From CAYGBW01 sp964348185 (lineage in GTDB: Bacteria; Desulfobacterota; BSN033; WVXP01), in assembly GCA_964348185.1 (NCBI GenBank), contig CAYGBW010000093.1, forward strand, positions 10,376-74,375: a DNA stretch of 64,000 bases, given 5' to 3'. This document shows positions 18,298 to 27,652 of the stretch, piece after piece (within the stretch, counting starts at the first letter, position 1; each line of letters starts with the position of its first letter). Under the pieces are notes generated by a model that worked only from the letters and a program-made list of their open reading frames with translations, did not search any database and was not told the origin of the DNA. The translations under genes and the position numbers were made by a program.

Positions 18298-19352
18298 TCG
18301 GCCCTCCAGGAGATAATGTCCAGTGCCCCGTTTCCCGGATTTCTGTGAACCGTGACGATGAGCCTTTTCTCCACCTCGTTGACGATTCCAATCGACTCGA
18401 TAGAGAAATACTCACTCTGCACCGTCAGGTTCGGTGGGAGACCCGAAATCCCGAAACTGTTGTTGAAATAGTCTCGAAAGGCCTGCACCGTGGGAAAGGG
18501 ATCTGCTGACCTGTCCTGAAGGGTTTCTTCGACCTGAAGGGCGTCGATGTCTTCGTGAAGAGCCATGATGACCGGGCCTGGCGCCGTGTTAACGTTGATA
18601 TTGGGGCCTCGGTCGGGGATGGCCGACAGTAAGTCCTCCAGGGTCCATTTCCCTTGGAGTTTTGTGGGGCTTTCCCCTTCGAAAGCCTCAAAGGTTTTCT
18701 TCATGGCCTCGTCACTCCCCTTGATCATGCGGAGTTCGGTGATCGTGTCCATTGGACCGTCTTTGCAGGGGTAGGGAATATCCAGGCCCTCATAGTATCG
18801 CGCTTCTGCACCCCCCGGGTCGGTCTCCTCCTGATCCTGATCCACCCAGTCTGCAATCGCGTTCTGGAAGCCCTCATCGATCTCCCCATAACGAAAAAGC
18901 CGATCCACAATGAATGAGACGTGATCTTGACCCTCAATCTTCTTGAGGAGGTTCACATTGATTTTCCTGTCTTCGTCAACGACCGTCACAGCCAGGCGCC
19001 CCTCACCGAAAAGATCAGGCTCCAGTACCTGGGCTGCGGCGACCGTCTCAGTGAGGTTGGCCCAGGGCTCATCGAGATTGTCATTGGGGCCACCGCTCTG
19101 TTCGACCTCTTCCCGATCCTCCTCAGAATCCCTCCTCAGTACAGCCATAGCCAACTCTATCCCGGATCTGGCCACATAGTAGGCTATCAGATCATCCCGG
19201 TAGGTCGCTGCAATCCTCACGTTCACCTGAGTGGAGTAAGTGAGTTCCACGAGAAGGGTCACAAGGATTGTGACAATAACCAGGGTGATCACCAATGCGA
19301 TTCCCCTCTCCGAAGGGCGTTCTTTTCTCGCTTTCCTGTCCATGGAAACCAT
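18294..19352 (-). CDS. gspK: Type II secretion minor pseudopilin GspK
   Basis: GspK caps the T2SS pseudopilus tip together with GspI and GspJ. Seen: a short basic leader ending RPSERG, then IALVITLVIVTILVTLLVEL, the prepilin-type membrane helix; like other GspK proteins it lacks the Glu at position +5. The large globular domain (about 300 residues) and total of 352 residues fit GspK. I start at ATG 19352, which overlaps the gspJ stop as TGATG; the frame stays open for 43 codons further upstream, but that stretch is inside gspJ and has no pilin features. Confidence 0.9.
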   Translation of the reverse strand: MVSMDRKARKERPSERGIALVITLVIVTILVTLLVELTYSTQVNVRIAATYRDDLIAYYVARSGIELAMAVLRRDSEEDREEVEQSGGPNDNLDEPWANLTETVAAAQVLEPDLFGEGRLAVTVVDEDRKINVNLLKKIEGQDHVSFIVDRLFRYGEIDEGFQNAIADWVDQDQEETDPGGAEARYYEGLDIPYPCKDGPMDTITELRMIKGSDEAMKKTFEAFEGESPTKLQGKWTLEDLLSAIPDRGPNINVNTAPGPVIMALHEDIDALQVEETLQDRSADPFPTVQAFRDYFNNSFGISGLPPNLTVQSEYFSIESIGIVNEVEKRLIVTVHRNPGNGALDIISWRAE

Positions 19353-20032
19353 CACCGTGACTGGATCGGAATCACCGCGTAGAAGGGGGCGCGTCCTCCT
19401 CCCTCGGTCTTGAGAATCAACTTGACCTCCACAGCCTGGGGAAGGGTTTGCTCCTCCTCTGAGTTCCACTCCTCTACCCACTCCTCGCCGTCAAAGTATC
19501 TGATGTCGATCCCCCAAACGTTATCTGCCAGTTGGTGGACCCCGCGATCTCCGGAAGCAGCCGCTTCAGGATCGCCTTCAAAGGGACCGAAGGCAGGGTC
19601 CTGACGCCGGATCAACCGGCTTTCCTCTTCATCTTCGACGAGGGAGTATGAAATCTTCAGGAAGTCTGACTCCCTGATCCCCTCGGTCATCCTGATCCAG
19701 TAGAAGTTTGCCATGGCCGAGAAGGTAAGAGAATCCCGGGGTGTGTCGTTCTCTTCATCGTTCTCACCGACGAATCCCGTGTATTCCAGCCCAGACCGAT
19801 AATAGGCCGACTGGATCTCACCGGTCATGCGATCGAGGATTGCTCGGGCTGTATGAAAGGGATCGCGGTCTGGGTTGACCCGGTGAAGGGCTGAGTAGCT
19901 TGAGGAGAAAACGCTGTAAGCGATCGTCAGGACAAGCGCCAGGATTACCATGGCCACCAACATCTCCACAAGGGTGAAGCCCCTCCGCCTCCTATGTCTC
20001 CTCCTCCCGTCTGGCAAGATAGGTGACCACAT
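19352..20032 (-). CDS. gspJ: Type II secretion minor pseudopilin GspJ
   Basis: Pseudopilus-tip component. Seen: prepilin peptidase site RRRRG|FTLVEMLVAMVILAL with Glu at +5, followed by a 200-residue acidic globular domain (GEWVEEWN region EEWVEEWNSEEEQ). Start ATG 20032 lies 41 bases inside gspI, and the stop is shared with the gspK start (TGATG). The leader is 17 residues and very basic, as expected for retention in the cytoplasm before cleavage. Confidence 0.9.
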   Translation of the reverse strand: MWSPILPDGRRRHRRRRGFTLVEMLVAMVILALVLTIAYSVFSSSYSALHRVNPDRDPFHTARAILDRMTGEIQSAYYRSGLEYTGFVGENDEENDTPRDSLTFSAMANFYWIRMTEGIRESDFLKISYSLVEDEEESRLIRRQDPAFGPFEGDPEAAASGDRGVHQLADNVWGIDIRYFDGEEWVEEWNSEEEQTLPQAVEVKLILKTEGGGRAPFYAVIPIQSR

Positions 20033-20438
20033 CGAGATGTCTCTCCCTTCTCCCTTCGTTCCATGTGATCGTGACCTTCACGCGTCTCGCATTGTCAAAA
20101 GTCATCCCTCCGAACTGGGCCGCCTCGACGGACTTCTTCCACCGAAAGCCTGCATAGATATTGAGTTCATCGTCCCTTTCCCCTTCCTGGAAATCGCCCT
20201 CTTCCTCCTCCAGATCCTCGGGGAATCCGGCCATTTCAATCTGGCCCACCATGTTTCTTGCCAGCATGGCGGCAATCGTCATCTTCTGAGAGCTGTTGAC
20301 GGCACGGATATCCTGATTCTCCAACCCCACGAGCGCCACCAGGGCGGTGGAGATGATCACCAGGCAAACCAACACCTCCATCAGGGTCAGGCCCCTGGGG
20401 GGATGGCGCTCGACATTATCACTCCACATATTCGTCAT
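19992..20438 (-). CDS. gspI: Type II secretion minor pseudopilin GspI
   Basis: Seen: the prepilin cleavage motif HPPRG|LTLMEVLVCLVIIST with Glu at +5, then NQDIRAVNSSQKMTIAAMLA, the conserved GspI alpha-helical spacer, in a protein of 148 residues. GspI nucleates the tip complex with J and K. Start ATG 20438 overlaps the gspH end by 20 bases; an in-frame ATG three codons later is a possible alternative. Confidence 0.9.
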   Translation of the reverse strand: MTNMWSDNVERHPPRGLTLMEVLVCLVIISTALVALVGLENQDIRAVNSSQKMTIAAMLARNMVGQIEMAGFPEDLEEEEGDFQEGERDDELNIYAGFRWKKSVEAAQFGGMTFDNARRVKVTITWNEGRRERHLDVVTYLARREEET

Positions 20439-21039
20439 AGATTCTTATCCTCGCGGAAAGGGGAAGAATGTGGATCGAAGCCTGGCGGCCCCTGGCATCC
20501 TTCAGATGGACGAGAGTCTCCTCGACCCAGCCTTTGGGAAAGAAATGCGTCTTCACGTCGCCCTCGGTGAACTTCCCCCTGCCCACGATGACGATATCCT
20601 CGAAAGAGACGTCCTCTGGAAGTCTGACTCTTCTGGACAGGACAGCGGTATCACTGACAAACTCGAGGTTTTCGTCGCGGAAAGTGACCCAGTATTCATT
20701 GGCCTTCAGATCGTAGTTGAGTCGGTAGATCGTACGGCCCACCGTGGCCCGGTGAAAAAGGTATTTGGCCGTCCCTGATAGCCGCCGGCAGCTGACTCTC
20801 AGGTTGCGTCCTGTGAGACGGCCTAGCCTGGGGATGGAGAGGGCCACAAGAATTCCCATGATCAACATGACCATGGTGAGCTCAACCAGGGTGACCCCCC
20901 GGGGATCTGCATGTCTTCGGACAAGCCCCTTTGGAAGGACAGACTGCTCCTTCTCCTTCAAACCGGGGCCATCGGTTTTGACCGCACCCCCCCCGACGTT
21001 GGAACAATGAGAAGAGCCGGCCCGAGACCTCCGGTTCAT
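20419..21039 (-). CDS. gspH: Type II secretion minor pseudopilin GspH with long leader
   Basis: Seen: DPRG|VTLVELTMVMLIMGILVALS is a clear class 3 signal sequence with Glu at +5, followed by a domain of about 155 residues with DVSFEDIVIVG-type beta strands. The leader before the cleavage site is 47 residues, several times longer than usual; no in-frame ATG, GTG or TTG closer to the site was found. The ATG at 21039 overlaps the gspG stop as TGATG, which supports that start. Confidence 0.85.
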   Translation of the reverse strand: MNRRSRAGSSHCSNVGGGAVKTDGPGLKEKEQSVLPKGLVRRHADPRGVTLVELTMVMLIMGILVALSIPRLGRLTGRNLRVSCRRLSGTAKYLFHRATVGRTIYRLNYDLKANEYWVTFRDENLEFVSDTAVLSRRVRLPEDVSFEDIVIVGRGKFTEGDVKTHFFPKGWVEETLVHLKDARGRQASIHILPLSARIRIYDEYVE

Positions 21040-21479
21040 CAGTCGAGCTCCCAGCTGTTGATGTCGGCAAACTTCTCCTCTCCCCCCTCTTCTCCATCGG
21101 CCCCGTAGGAAATGATGTCATAGTCACCATAGACTCCTGGAGAGAGATAGATATACGGACTCTTCCATGGATCCAGGGGCACCTTTTTCAGATACCCGCC
21201 CTCGGCATAGTTGGTCGGGATTCTCCCTATGGTGGGTTGTTCCACCAAAGCCTCGAGGCCCTGTTCCGTTGAGGGGTAAGTTCCGTTGTCCATCTGGTAG
21301 AGGGAGAGAGCGGTCTCGATGCTCTTGATATCCATGATGGCCTTCGTCCTTCTCGCCTGTTCCGGCCGATCCGATATCCTTGGGATGATAATGGCAGCGA
21401 GAATTCCCAGAATCACGACGACCACCATGATTTCGATCAGGGTAAAGCCATAGGGATTCCAACGGCTCTTGAGTTTCAT
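21039..21479 (-). CDS. gspG: Type II secretion major pseudopilin GspG
   Basis: Main subunit of the T2SS pseudopilus piston. Seen: leader MKLKSRWNPYG, cleavage, then FTLIEIMVVVVILGILAAII, and the family blocks PEQARRTKA, MDNGTYPSTEQGL and DPWKSPYIYLSPG, with acidic residues near the C terminus (DYDIISYGADGEEGG) that form the calcium site in GspG. The 146-residue length is typical. GGAGGTGA precedes the ATG, and this is probably a strongly translated gene of the operon. Confidence 0.95.
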   Translation of the reverse strand: MKLKSRWNPYGFTLIEIMVVVVILGILAAIIIPRISDRPEQARRTKAIMDIKSIETALSLYQMDNGTYPSTEQGLEALVEQPTIGRIPTNYAEGGYLKKVPLDPWKSPYIYLSPGVYGDYDIISYGADGEEGGEEKFADINSWELD

Positions 21480-21510
21480 TTTTCTGCCTCACCTCCGGGT
21501 GGCTTTGGTC

Positions 21511-22740
21511 TCATTGGCCGACGACCATCTGATTCATTTCGAAAATGGGGAGCAGAACGGCAAGGACAATGAATAGAACGATCGCCCCCATCATAATCAC
21601 AAGGAGGGGCTCCAGAAGAGACGTGAGACCGGAAACCGTCGTTTCGATCTGGTTGTCGTAGGCATCGGAGACCTTCAGGAGCATATGCTCCAGCTGGCCG
21701 GAGTTCTCCCCGATGGCGATCATATCGGTGACCATGGGGGGGAAGACCCCGCTGCGAGCCAGAGGAGCCGCAATGCTCTGCCCCTCAACGATGCTCTCCT
21801 GGCTATCGGCGATGGCCTCTGCAATGACCCGGTTATTCACGATGTTCTTGACAATATTCATCGCGTTGATCAGGGGTATACCGCTCGCAAGAAGGATTCC
21901 CAGGGTTCGGCTGAAGCGCGTGGTGGCGATTATCCGGGTCAAGCGGCCAAAGATCGGGACGCGAAGAATCAACCGATCAAAAAGAGACCTCCCCCTTTCC
22001 GCCTTGAAATAAAAGACCATTGCCATGGATATTCCGACCAGTCCCAGGAGCACGACCCAACCGTAGCTCTTGAAAAAGTTCGTCATCTCAAGGAGGATGA
22101 CCGTGGGCAGAGGAAGGGCACGGCCCCAGTCTTCAAAGAGCTCCAGGATTTTCGGGACCACTCGAACCATCAGAAACGTCACTGCCCCTGACGCCAGAAA
22201 CACCATGACCACAGGGTAGACGAGGGCCGCTGCGATCTGGTTTCGCAGTTTTACCTGGTTTTCCGTGAAATCGGCCAGCCTGAGGAATACCACGTCCAGG
22301 GCACCACTCGATTCACCCGCCGCCACCATGTTGGTATAGAGGTTTGTGAATATTCTGGGAAACTGCCGAAGGGCTTCGCTCAGGGAACTGCCCTGATTGA
22401 CGCGTTCTCGGATCTGGCTGACCACTTTTTTCAGTTGGGGGTTTTCGATCTGATGGCTCAGCGAGCTGAGAGCGGGAACCATAGAGAGTCCCGCCCCGAT
22501 CAGGGTGGCAAGCTGTCGGGTCATCACGGAGACATCTTGAATCCGAACCCTCTTGATCAGGAGGGTCAGGGAAAGATCCCGCCTGCTCCCCCGTCTCTCG
22601 GTGATGGTCTCCTGGAAATCGGTCGGAAAGACGCCGGTTTTTTTCAGCTTGGCCCGGGCAAGCCTCGGCGTGTCAGCATCGACGATGCCCCGAACGTCTT
22701 TCCCTCGGGTATCAACTCCACGGTACTCAAAGATTGGCAA
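21511..22740 (-). CDS. gspF: Type II secretion inner-membrane platform protein GspF
   Basis: Polytopic platform protein that links the GspE motor to the pseudopilus. Seen: N-terminal MPIFEYRGVDTRGK, two repeated cytoplasmic T2SSF domains (LATLIGAGLSMVPALSSL and TLGILLASGIPLINAMN), and three membrane segments. The 409-residue length matches. The start codon is TTG with GGGGAG upstream. It lies 11 bases after the gspE stop. Confidence 0.95.
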   Translation of the reverse strand: MPIFEYRGVDTRGKDVRGIVDADTPRLARAKLKKTGVFPTDFQETITERRGSRRDLSLTLLIKRVRIQDVSVMTRQLATLIGAGLSMVPALSSLSHQIENPQLKKVVSQIRERVNQGSSLSEALRQFPRIFTNLYTNMVAAGESSGALDVVFLRLADFTENQVKLRNQIAAALVYPVVMVFLASGAVTFLMVRVVPKILELFEDWGRALPLPTVILLEMTNFFKSYGWVVLLGLVGISMAMVFYFKAERGRSLFDRLILRVPIFGRLTRIIATTRFSRTLGILLASGIPLINAMNIVKNIVNNRVIAEAIADSQESIVEGQSIAAPLARSGVFPPMVTDMIAIGENSGQLEHMLLKVSDAYDNQIETTVSGLTSLLEPLLVIMMGAIVLFIVLAVLLPIFEMNQMVVGQ

Positions 22741-22751
22741 CCGCCACTCCC

Positions 22752-24725
22752 CTATTGTGAGAGGATATCGTCCTGGGTCACTCGGACCATCTCCTCTGTG
22801 GTTGTTATTCCGCTGAGCACCTTCCTGGCACCATCCTGGCGAAGGGACAGCATGCCTCGTTTCATGGCCATCTTCTTGATGGCACTCGAGTCAGTGCGCT
22901 TCATGACCAGGGTGCGAATATCCTCGTTGACCACGAGAAGTTCGAATATGCCGGTTCTTCCGGAATAGCCTGTCATCATACATTGGGCACATCCCACGGC
23001 CCGGTAGAGTTTCCTGTCCCCCAGTTCATCTCTTTCAATCCCCAGCCCCCCCAGCTCCTGAGAGGAAGGGACGTAAGGTTCTCGGCAGTTGTGACAGAGG
23101 ATCCGAACGAGCCTCTGGGCCATGATCGCCAGAATCGAAGAGGAAACCAGAAAGGACTCAATTCCCATATCGATCAGACGGGTGATGGCCCCAGCCGAGT
23201 CGTTGGTGTGGAGGGTGCTGAAAACCAAGTGTCCAGTCAGGGATGCCTGGATGGCGATTTCTGCGGTTTCCAGATCCCGTACCTCTCCGACCATTATCAC
23301 GTCCGGGTCCTGCCTCACAATGGATCGGAGCCCGTTGGCAAAAGTGAGATCGATCTTTGGATTGACCTGAATCTGGCCGATCCCTTTGATCTGATACTCG
23401 ATAGGATCTTCAACGGTGATGATGTTTTTGTCAGGTGAGTTGATCCGGGTGAGGGCGGCATAAAGGGTCGTGGTCTTTCCGCTTCCCGTTGGTCCTGTGA
23501 GGAGAATGATCCCATGGGGGCTGTGAATCAATCGACTGAATGTCTCAAGCTTGTCCCCTGAAAAGCCGATGTCCTCGAGTTTGAGAAGGGTGCTGGTCTT
23601 GTCGAGGAGTCTCATGACGATCCGCTCCCCATGGGAAGTGGGGACCACGGAGACCCGGATGTCGACATCCCTGCCCGCAATCTTGATTCGAATTCTTCCG
23701 TCCTGGGGAAGCCGCTTCTCGGCAATGTTCAGCCCCGCCATCACCTTGGTCCGGGAGATGATGCTAGGCTGAATCCGTTTGGGGAGACTCAGCACATTGT
23801 AAAGGATGCCGTCGATCCGGTAACGAACCACGAGATCCTTTTCGAAGGGCTCCACATGGACATCACTGGCCTTCTGTTTCACAGCCTGATAGAGCATGGA
23901 ATTGACCAGGCGGATGATGGGAGCCTCGTCCGAGGCATCCAGCAGGTCCGCGGGCTCTTCGAGATCATACGACAGGGCGTCCAGGTTGAGATCATCATCG
24001 ATGTCTTCGATAATCTGCTGGGCCGTGTCTGAGTCCCTTTCGTAGATCCGATTGATGGTTTCGATAATCGTTGCCGAAGTAGCGAGAACCGGGACCACAT
24101 TGCAGCCCAGAAGGAGACGGATATCATCGAGGGGAAAGACGGCGAGGGGATCGGCGATGGCGACCTCCACCGACTCATCCCGCTTGTTTATGGGAAGAAT
24201 CTCGTATTTCTTGGCAAAGTGTATGGGGATGTTGGCAATCAGTTCCCCATCGATGTCAACATCCTTGAGATGGGAGACAAAGGGGAGCCCCAGCTGCTTT
24301 CCCAGAGCCTTTAGAAGATCCCTCTCGTTGATGTGGCCGAGTCTGATCAACACCTCTCCCAGGGGGGATCCCTTTTCCTGCTGGACTTCCAGGGCCTCGT
24401 CTAGCTGCTCCCGGTTGATCAGAGCCTGGTTCAGAAGCATCTCTCCCAAAAGCTGGTGTTTGAGGGACACCTTGCTAAAGTCATGGGATGAGTCGACCGG
24501 GGTTTCGTCCATGGGGGAGGGAGGAGGTTCTGGAGATTCCTCCACAGATGCCGGGAGGATATGGTCTGCCTTGAGCGGTTCACCTGGAGAGGCGCCGGAC
24601 GAGGGTGTCTCCCCTTCCTGATGCTCAGGATGAAGCTCCGGCCTTTCGATCTCCGTTTTGAGGAGACGATCAAGAACCCGGCGGGTTCTCTCGACCCCCT
24701 TGAGCCTTTCAGCTTCTCTATCCAA
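22752..24725 (-). CDS. gspE: Type II secretion ATPase GspE
   Basis: Hexameric cytoplasmic motor for pseudopilus assembly. Seen: a long charged N-terminal segment, a GSPII_E_N/MshEN domain (LLGEMLLNQALINREQLDEA onward), the Walker A loop GPTGSGKTTT, Asp and His boxes, Walker B VGEVRDLETAEIA, and the tetracysteine zinc motif CHNC...CAQC before SGRTGIFELL. Several starts are possible: TTG at 24725 overlaps the parA stop by 8 bases and has AGGGAGA upstream; the longer ATG at 24821 would lie 104 bases inside parA. The MshEN domain suggests possible cyclic di-GMP control, which is inference. Confidence 0.93.
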   Translation of the reverse strand: MDREAERLKGVERTRRVLDRLLKTEIERPELHPEHQEGETPSSGASPGEPLKADHILPASVEESPEPPPSPMDETPVDSSHDFSKVSLKHQLLGEMLLNQALINREQLDEALEVQQEKGSPLGEVLIRLGHINERDLLKALGKQLGLPFVSHLKDVDIDGELIANIPIHFAKKYEILPINKRDESVEVAIADPLAVFPLDDIRLLLGCNVVPVLATSATIIETINRIYERDSDTAQQIIEDIDDDLNLDALSYDLEEPADLLDASDEAPIIRLVNSMLYQAVKQKASDVHVEPFEKDLVVRYRIDGILYNVLSLPKRIQPSIISRTKVMAGLNIAEKRLPQDGRIRIKIAGRDVDIRVSVVPTSHGERIVMRLLDKTSTLLKLEDIGFSGDKLETFSRLIHSPHGIILLTGPTGSGKTTTLYAALTRINSPDKNIITVEDPIEYQIKGIGQIQVNPKIDLTFANGLRSIVRQDPDVIMVGEVRDLETAEIAIQASLTGHLVFSTLHTNDSAGAITRLIDMGIESFLVSSSILAIMAQRLVRILCHNCREPYVPSSQELGGLGIERDELGDRKLYRAVGCAQCMMTGYSGRTGIFELLVVNEDIRTLVMKRTDSSAIKKMAMKRGMLSLRQDGARKVLSGITTTEEMVRVTQDDILSQ

Positions 24726-25557
24726 CTTCCATGATCTCCCTAGCGAGATTGAAGTAGTCCCGACATCCCGGAGAGTATCGATCGTACTCGAAAATGGACT
24801 GCCCCACCCGGGTGGCCTCATTCAATCGGGTGTTCTTCCGGACCACTGTCTTGAGAAGATCCTTCCCAAAGAGTCGCTCAAGTCTCGCCTTTTGCAACTG
24901 AGCTTCCCGAAGCTGTTTCTCGAAAAACGTGATCAGAAAGAATATCCTAATCTCGAGAAAGAGGGCATCGATCAGGGCATCGATCGTCTCGGTGACCTTC
25001 AAAAGGCCGTGTATCGACAAAAAGGCCGGGGTAACCGGAATGATCACAATTTGGCTCGCCACGAGGGCGTTGAGGGTGAGCAAGCCCAGAGATGGAGGGC
25101 AGTCGATCACGATGTAACCGTAACGCTCCCCAAGTGGGTCGAGAAGGTGCTTCAGGCGGCTTTCTCTGTTTTCACCCCGGGCCAGTTCCAATTCCGCGCT
25201 GGCCAAATCGATATTGGCAGGAAGAACGTCCAAATTAGACTTCACCGGAACAATGGCCCTATCGATCGGACATCCCCCATTGACGAGCACATCGTATACC
25301 GAACGCTCCAGGGCTTCCGTCTTGATGCCCAACCCCACCCCGCTGTGCCCCTGAGGATCGATATCGACCAGAAGGGTTCTGCGACCGTGTGCTGCCAGGA
25401 AAGCGGAGAGGTTGATGGACGTCACGGTTTTCCCCACCCCACCCTTCTGGTTGCAGATGGCGATGGTTCGACGACGCTCGGGAGCATGGACCCTCTCGAC
25501 GGCTCCCAACCAGTGTTTCAAGGTGTCGATCCTATCGTTTGAAGTCCCACCGGTCAT
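24718..25557 (-). CDS. ParA/MinD-type ATPase embedded in the T2SS operon
   Basis: Deviant Walker ATPase of the ParA group. Seen: CNQKGGVGKTVTSINLSAFL with the signature lysine, LLVDIDPQGHSG (Walker A'), and VIDCPPSLGLLTLNALVAS (Walker B region). The 279 residues include about 30 residues before the P-loop but no obvious DNA-binding domain. No parB or partition site is adjacent. It sits between gspD and gspE, 43 bases after gspD and overlapping gspE, so it is co-expressed with the secretion machine. A role in placing the secreton at a pole or septum is plausible by analogy with MinD/ParA positioning systems, but is inference. Confidence 0.85.
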   Translation of the reverse strand: MTGGTSNDRIDTLKHWLGAVERVHAPERRRTIAICNQKGGVGKTVTSINLSAFLAAHGRRTLLVDIDPQGHSGVGLGIKTEALERSVYDVLVNGGCPIDRAIVPVKSNLDVLPANIDLASAELELARGENRESRLKHLLDPLGERYGYIVIDCPPSLGLLTLNALVASQIVIIPVTPAFLSIHGLLKVTETIDALIDALFLEIRIFFLITFFEKQLREAQLQKARLERLFGKDLLKTVVRKNTRLNEATRVGQSIFEYDRYSPGCRDYFNLAREIMEVG

Positions 25558-25600
25558 CAGAGTCTTACCCTCTTCTGTCCCTCCTGATCCTCTGGGACCC

Positions 25601-27634
25601 TCACTCCCGGAGGCCTTCGTCTTGGATAATCTCCTCGGGTTCTATCTGCCACAGGTCGCTTGCCACATCCGCTTTCAGTTCTTCGGCGATCGCGCTCTCT
25701 TCCAGGAACCTTCCCATCCTGTCTCGTTTCTCCTTATAGAACCCCTCCAGATCCCTACTCGTCCGGATGATGTGAGGGGTGAGGATGATCAGGAGACTGA
25801 CCTTTCTGCTTTTTTTCTGGTTTGCCCGGAAGAGATATCCGAGGAGGGGAACATCCCCCAACCACGGAACCTTGTTGACCGTGTCGGAATGGTCATCTGA
25901 CACCAGTCCCCCGATGACGACCGTCTGGTGATCCCTTACCACCACGGTGGTCTTGGCCGAGCGCACCAAGGTGGTCAGATCCACGGCCCCTTCGACCGTC
26001 CCGGCGGGCTGAACATTGGAGACCTCCTGATAGATGTTGAGCTTGACAAAATCCCCTTCACTGATCTGGGGGGTGAGCCGAAGGACCACGCCCACGTCCT
26101 TCCGCTCGATCTCTTCAACCGGAAAACCGCTGGCAGTGGCCGTTGTCCTGACCAAAAAGGGGACATTTTCAGCCACCACGAGTTCGGCCTCCTCGTTGTC
26201 GGTGGTCAGAAGATGGGGAGTGAAAAGGATATTGGCATCCGTCTCGGTTTGGAGCGCCCGAATCAGGGCACCGACATTGAGAAACGTGACCCCTCCAAAG
26301 GTGATGGTCCCATCGGCTGCTCCGAGAATGAGGCCCTGAGTCGAGAATGGGTTCTCCAGGGGGGTCTCAAAGGTCGTCGCTCCAAAAACCGAAGTGCTCG
26401 CCTCACTGGAATCCTTGGCGAGGTCGTCGGGAACGTGTTTGAACTCTACCCCCAGATCGCGGAGCTTGTCCATCCTGACCTCCATGATGACCCCCTCCAC
26501 AAAGACCTGGAGCCTACGGATGTCGAGGTATTCGATCACCGCTTTCAAGACTTCAAAATCCTGGGGAGAGGCGGTGATCACCAGGGAATTGGTCGCCTTG
26601 TCCGGGGTGATCACCACGTCTCCAGCCAATTCGATGCGTTTCTGGCCTGGGGCTGCCACCTTTTGGCCCGCTGCTGTGATCTGTTTCAGGGTCTGTGCCA
26701 GTTCTTCGCCGTCGGCGTTTTTCAGATAGACCACGTTTATCCTGCCCTTCCCCTTGGGGGGAGGGACATCCAGCTTCTCGACGACGCTCCTAATCTGACG
26801 GGTATCATCCGCGCTGGCCACGACAACCAGAGAATTGGTTCTATCGTCAGGGATGATCTTGACCACCTGTTTGGTACTCACCCCCGTGACCGCAGGGGTC
26901 TGGGCCCTCCTTGCAGGCCTTGCAGGCCTCGGAGCAGGGGCCGGCCTGATCTCGAAGATGGAGAGCAACTCAGACGCGAGCTCCTTGGCACTGGCAAATT
27001 GCAGGGGCAAGACAGAGATTTCGACCTGATATCCCTCCACGTCCAACTCTTCCAAGATGTTGAGGACCTTGCGGACATTGGGGATCGAGTCGGTGAGGAT
27101 GATGTCGTTTGTGTAGGCGTACGTGACCAGGCTGCTCTCCCTGGAGAGGAGGGGTTTGATCACGGGAGTTACGCTATCGGCATCGATGTAATTCATGTGG
27201 ATGATTCGGGTGACAAACTGCTCTCCTCTGAGGGCCCTCCTCTCCCAGTCCGGTATCGTATCGATCCCACTCGATTTGGCCTCTCTGGCGGGAACGATTT
27301 TGGTGATCGGGCCGGCAGGAACCGTGGTATACCCCTCCACTTCCAGAATGGATTCGAACATCCGGTAGGCCTCTTCAATTGTGATCTTGGTGGGAGAAAT
27401 GACCGTCACCTGCCCCTTGACCTTACTGTCGACAATGAAGTTCTTTCCGGTGAGCTCACTGATAAACTTGATCACCACCCGAAGATCGGTGTCCTGGAAA
27501 TTAACCGTAATGAGTCCCTTGCCTCTGACTTGCTCGGCTCCCACATCGATGGTCTTGGTGGAAAGGAGTGCCCCAACCAGAAGCCCCAACACGATCCAAG
27601 ACCTCAAGATCCGACTGAATTTGTCCCTTCTCAT
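25601..27634 (-). CDS. gspD: Type II secretion outer-membrane secretin GspD
   Basis: Forms the outer-membrane channel. Seen: N-terminal signal/membrane segment (SWIVLGLLVGALLS), then N0 (GLITVNFQDTDLRVVIKFIS), N1-N3 ring-building domains with a Pro/Ala-rich insert (APAPRPARPARRAQTP), and the C-terminal secretin beta-barrel domain ending near VVIGGLVSDD and VPLLGYLF. No lipobox was seen at the N terminus. The 677-residue length is normal. It lies 18 bases after gspC. Confidence 0.95.
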   Translation of the reverse strand: MRRDKFSRILRSWIVLGLLVGALLSTKTIDVGAEQVRGKGLITVNFQDTDLRVVIKFISELTGKNFIVDSKVKGQVTVISPTKITIEEAYRMFESILEVEGYTTVPAGPITKIVPAREAKSSGIDTIPDWERRALRGEQFVTRIIHMNYIDADSVTPVIKPLLSRESSLVTYAYTNDIILTDSIPNVRKVLNILEELDVEGYQVEISVLPLQFASAKELASELLSIFEIRPAPAPRPARPARRAQTPAVTGVSTKQVVKIIPDDRTNSLVVVASADDTRQIRSVVEKLDVPPPKGKGRINVVYLKNADGEELAQTLKQITAAGQKVAAPGQKRIELAGDVVITPDKATNSLVITASPQDFEVLKAVIEYLDIRRLQVFVEGVIMEVRMDKLRDLGVEFKHVPDDLAKDSSEASTSVFGATTFETPLENPFSTQGLILGAADGTITFGGVTFLNVGALIRALQTETDANILFTPHLLTTDNEEAELVVAENVPFLVRTTATASGFPVEEIERKDVGVVLRLTPQISEGDFVKLNIYQEVSNVQPAGTVEGAVDLTTLVRSAKTTVVVRDHQTVVIGGLVSDDHSDTVNKVPWLGDVPLLGYLFRANQKKSRKVSLLIILTPHIIRTSRDLEGFYKEKRDRMGRFLEESAIAEELKADVASDLWQIEPEEIIQDEGLRE

Positions 27635-27652
27635 CCCTTCACCAACCCCTGC

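Noticed and set aside
19353..19481. N-terminal extension of GspK by 43 codons
   Set aside because: The stretch lies inside gspJ, is not pilin-like, and the TGATG overlap gives a better start.
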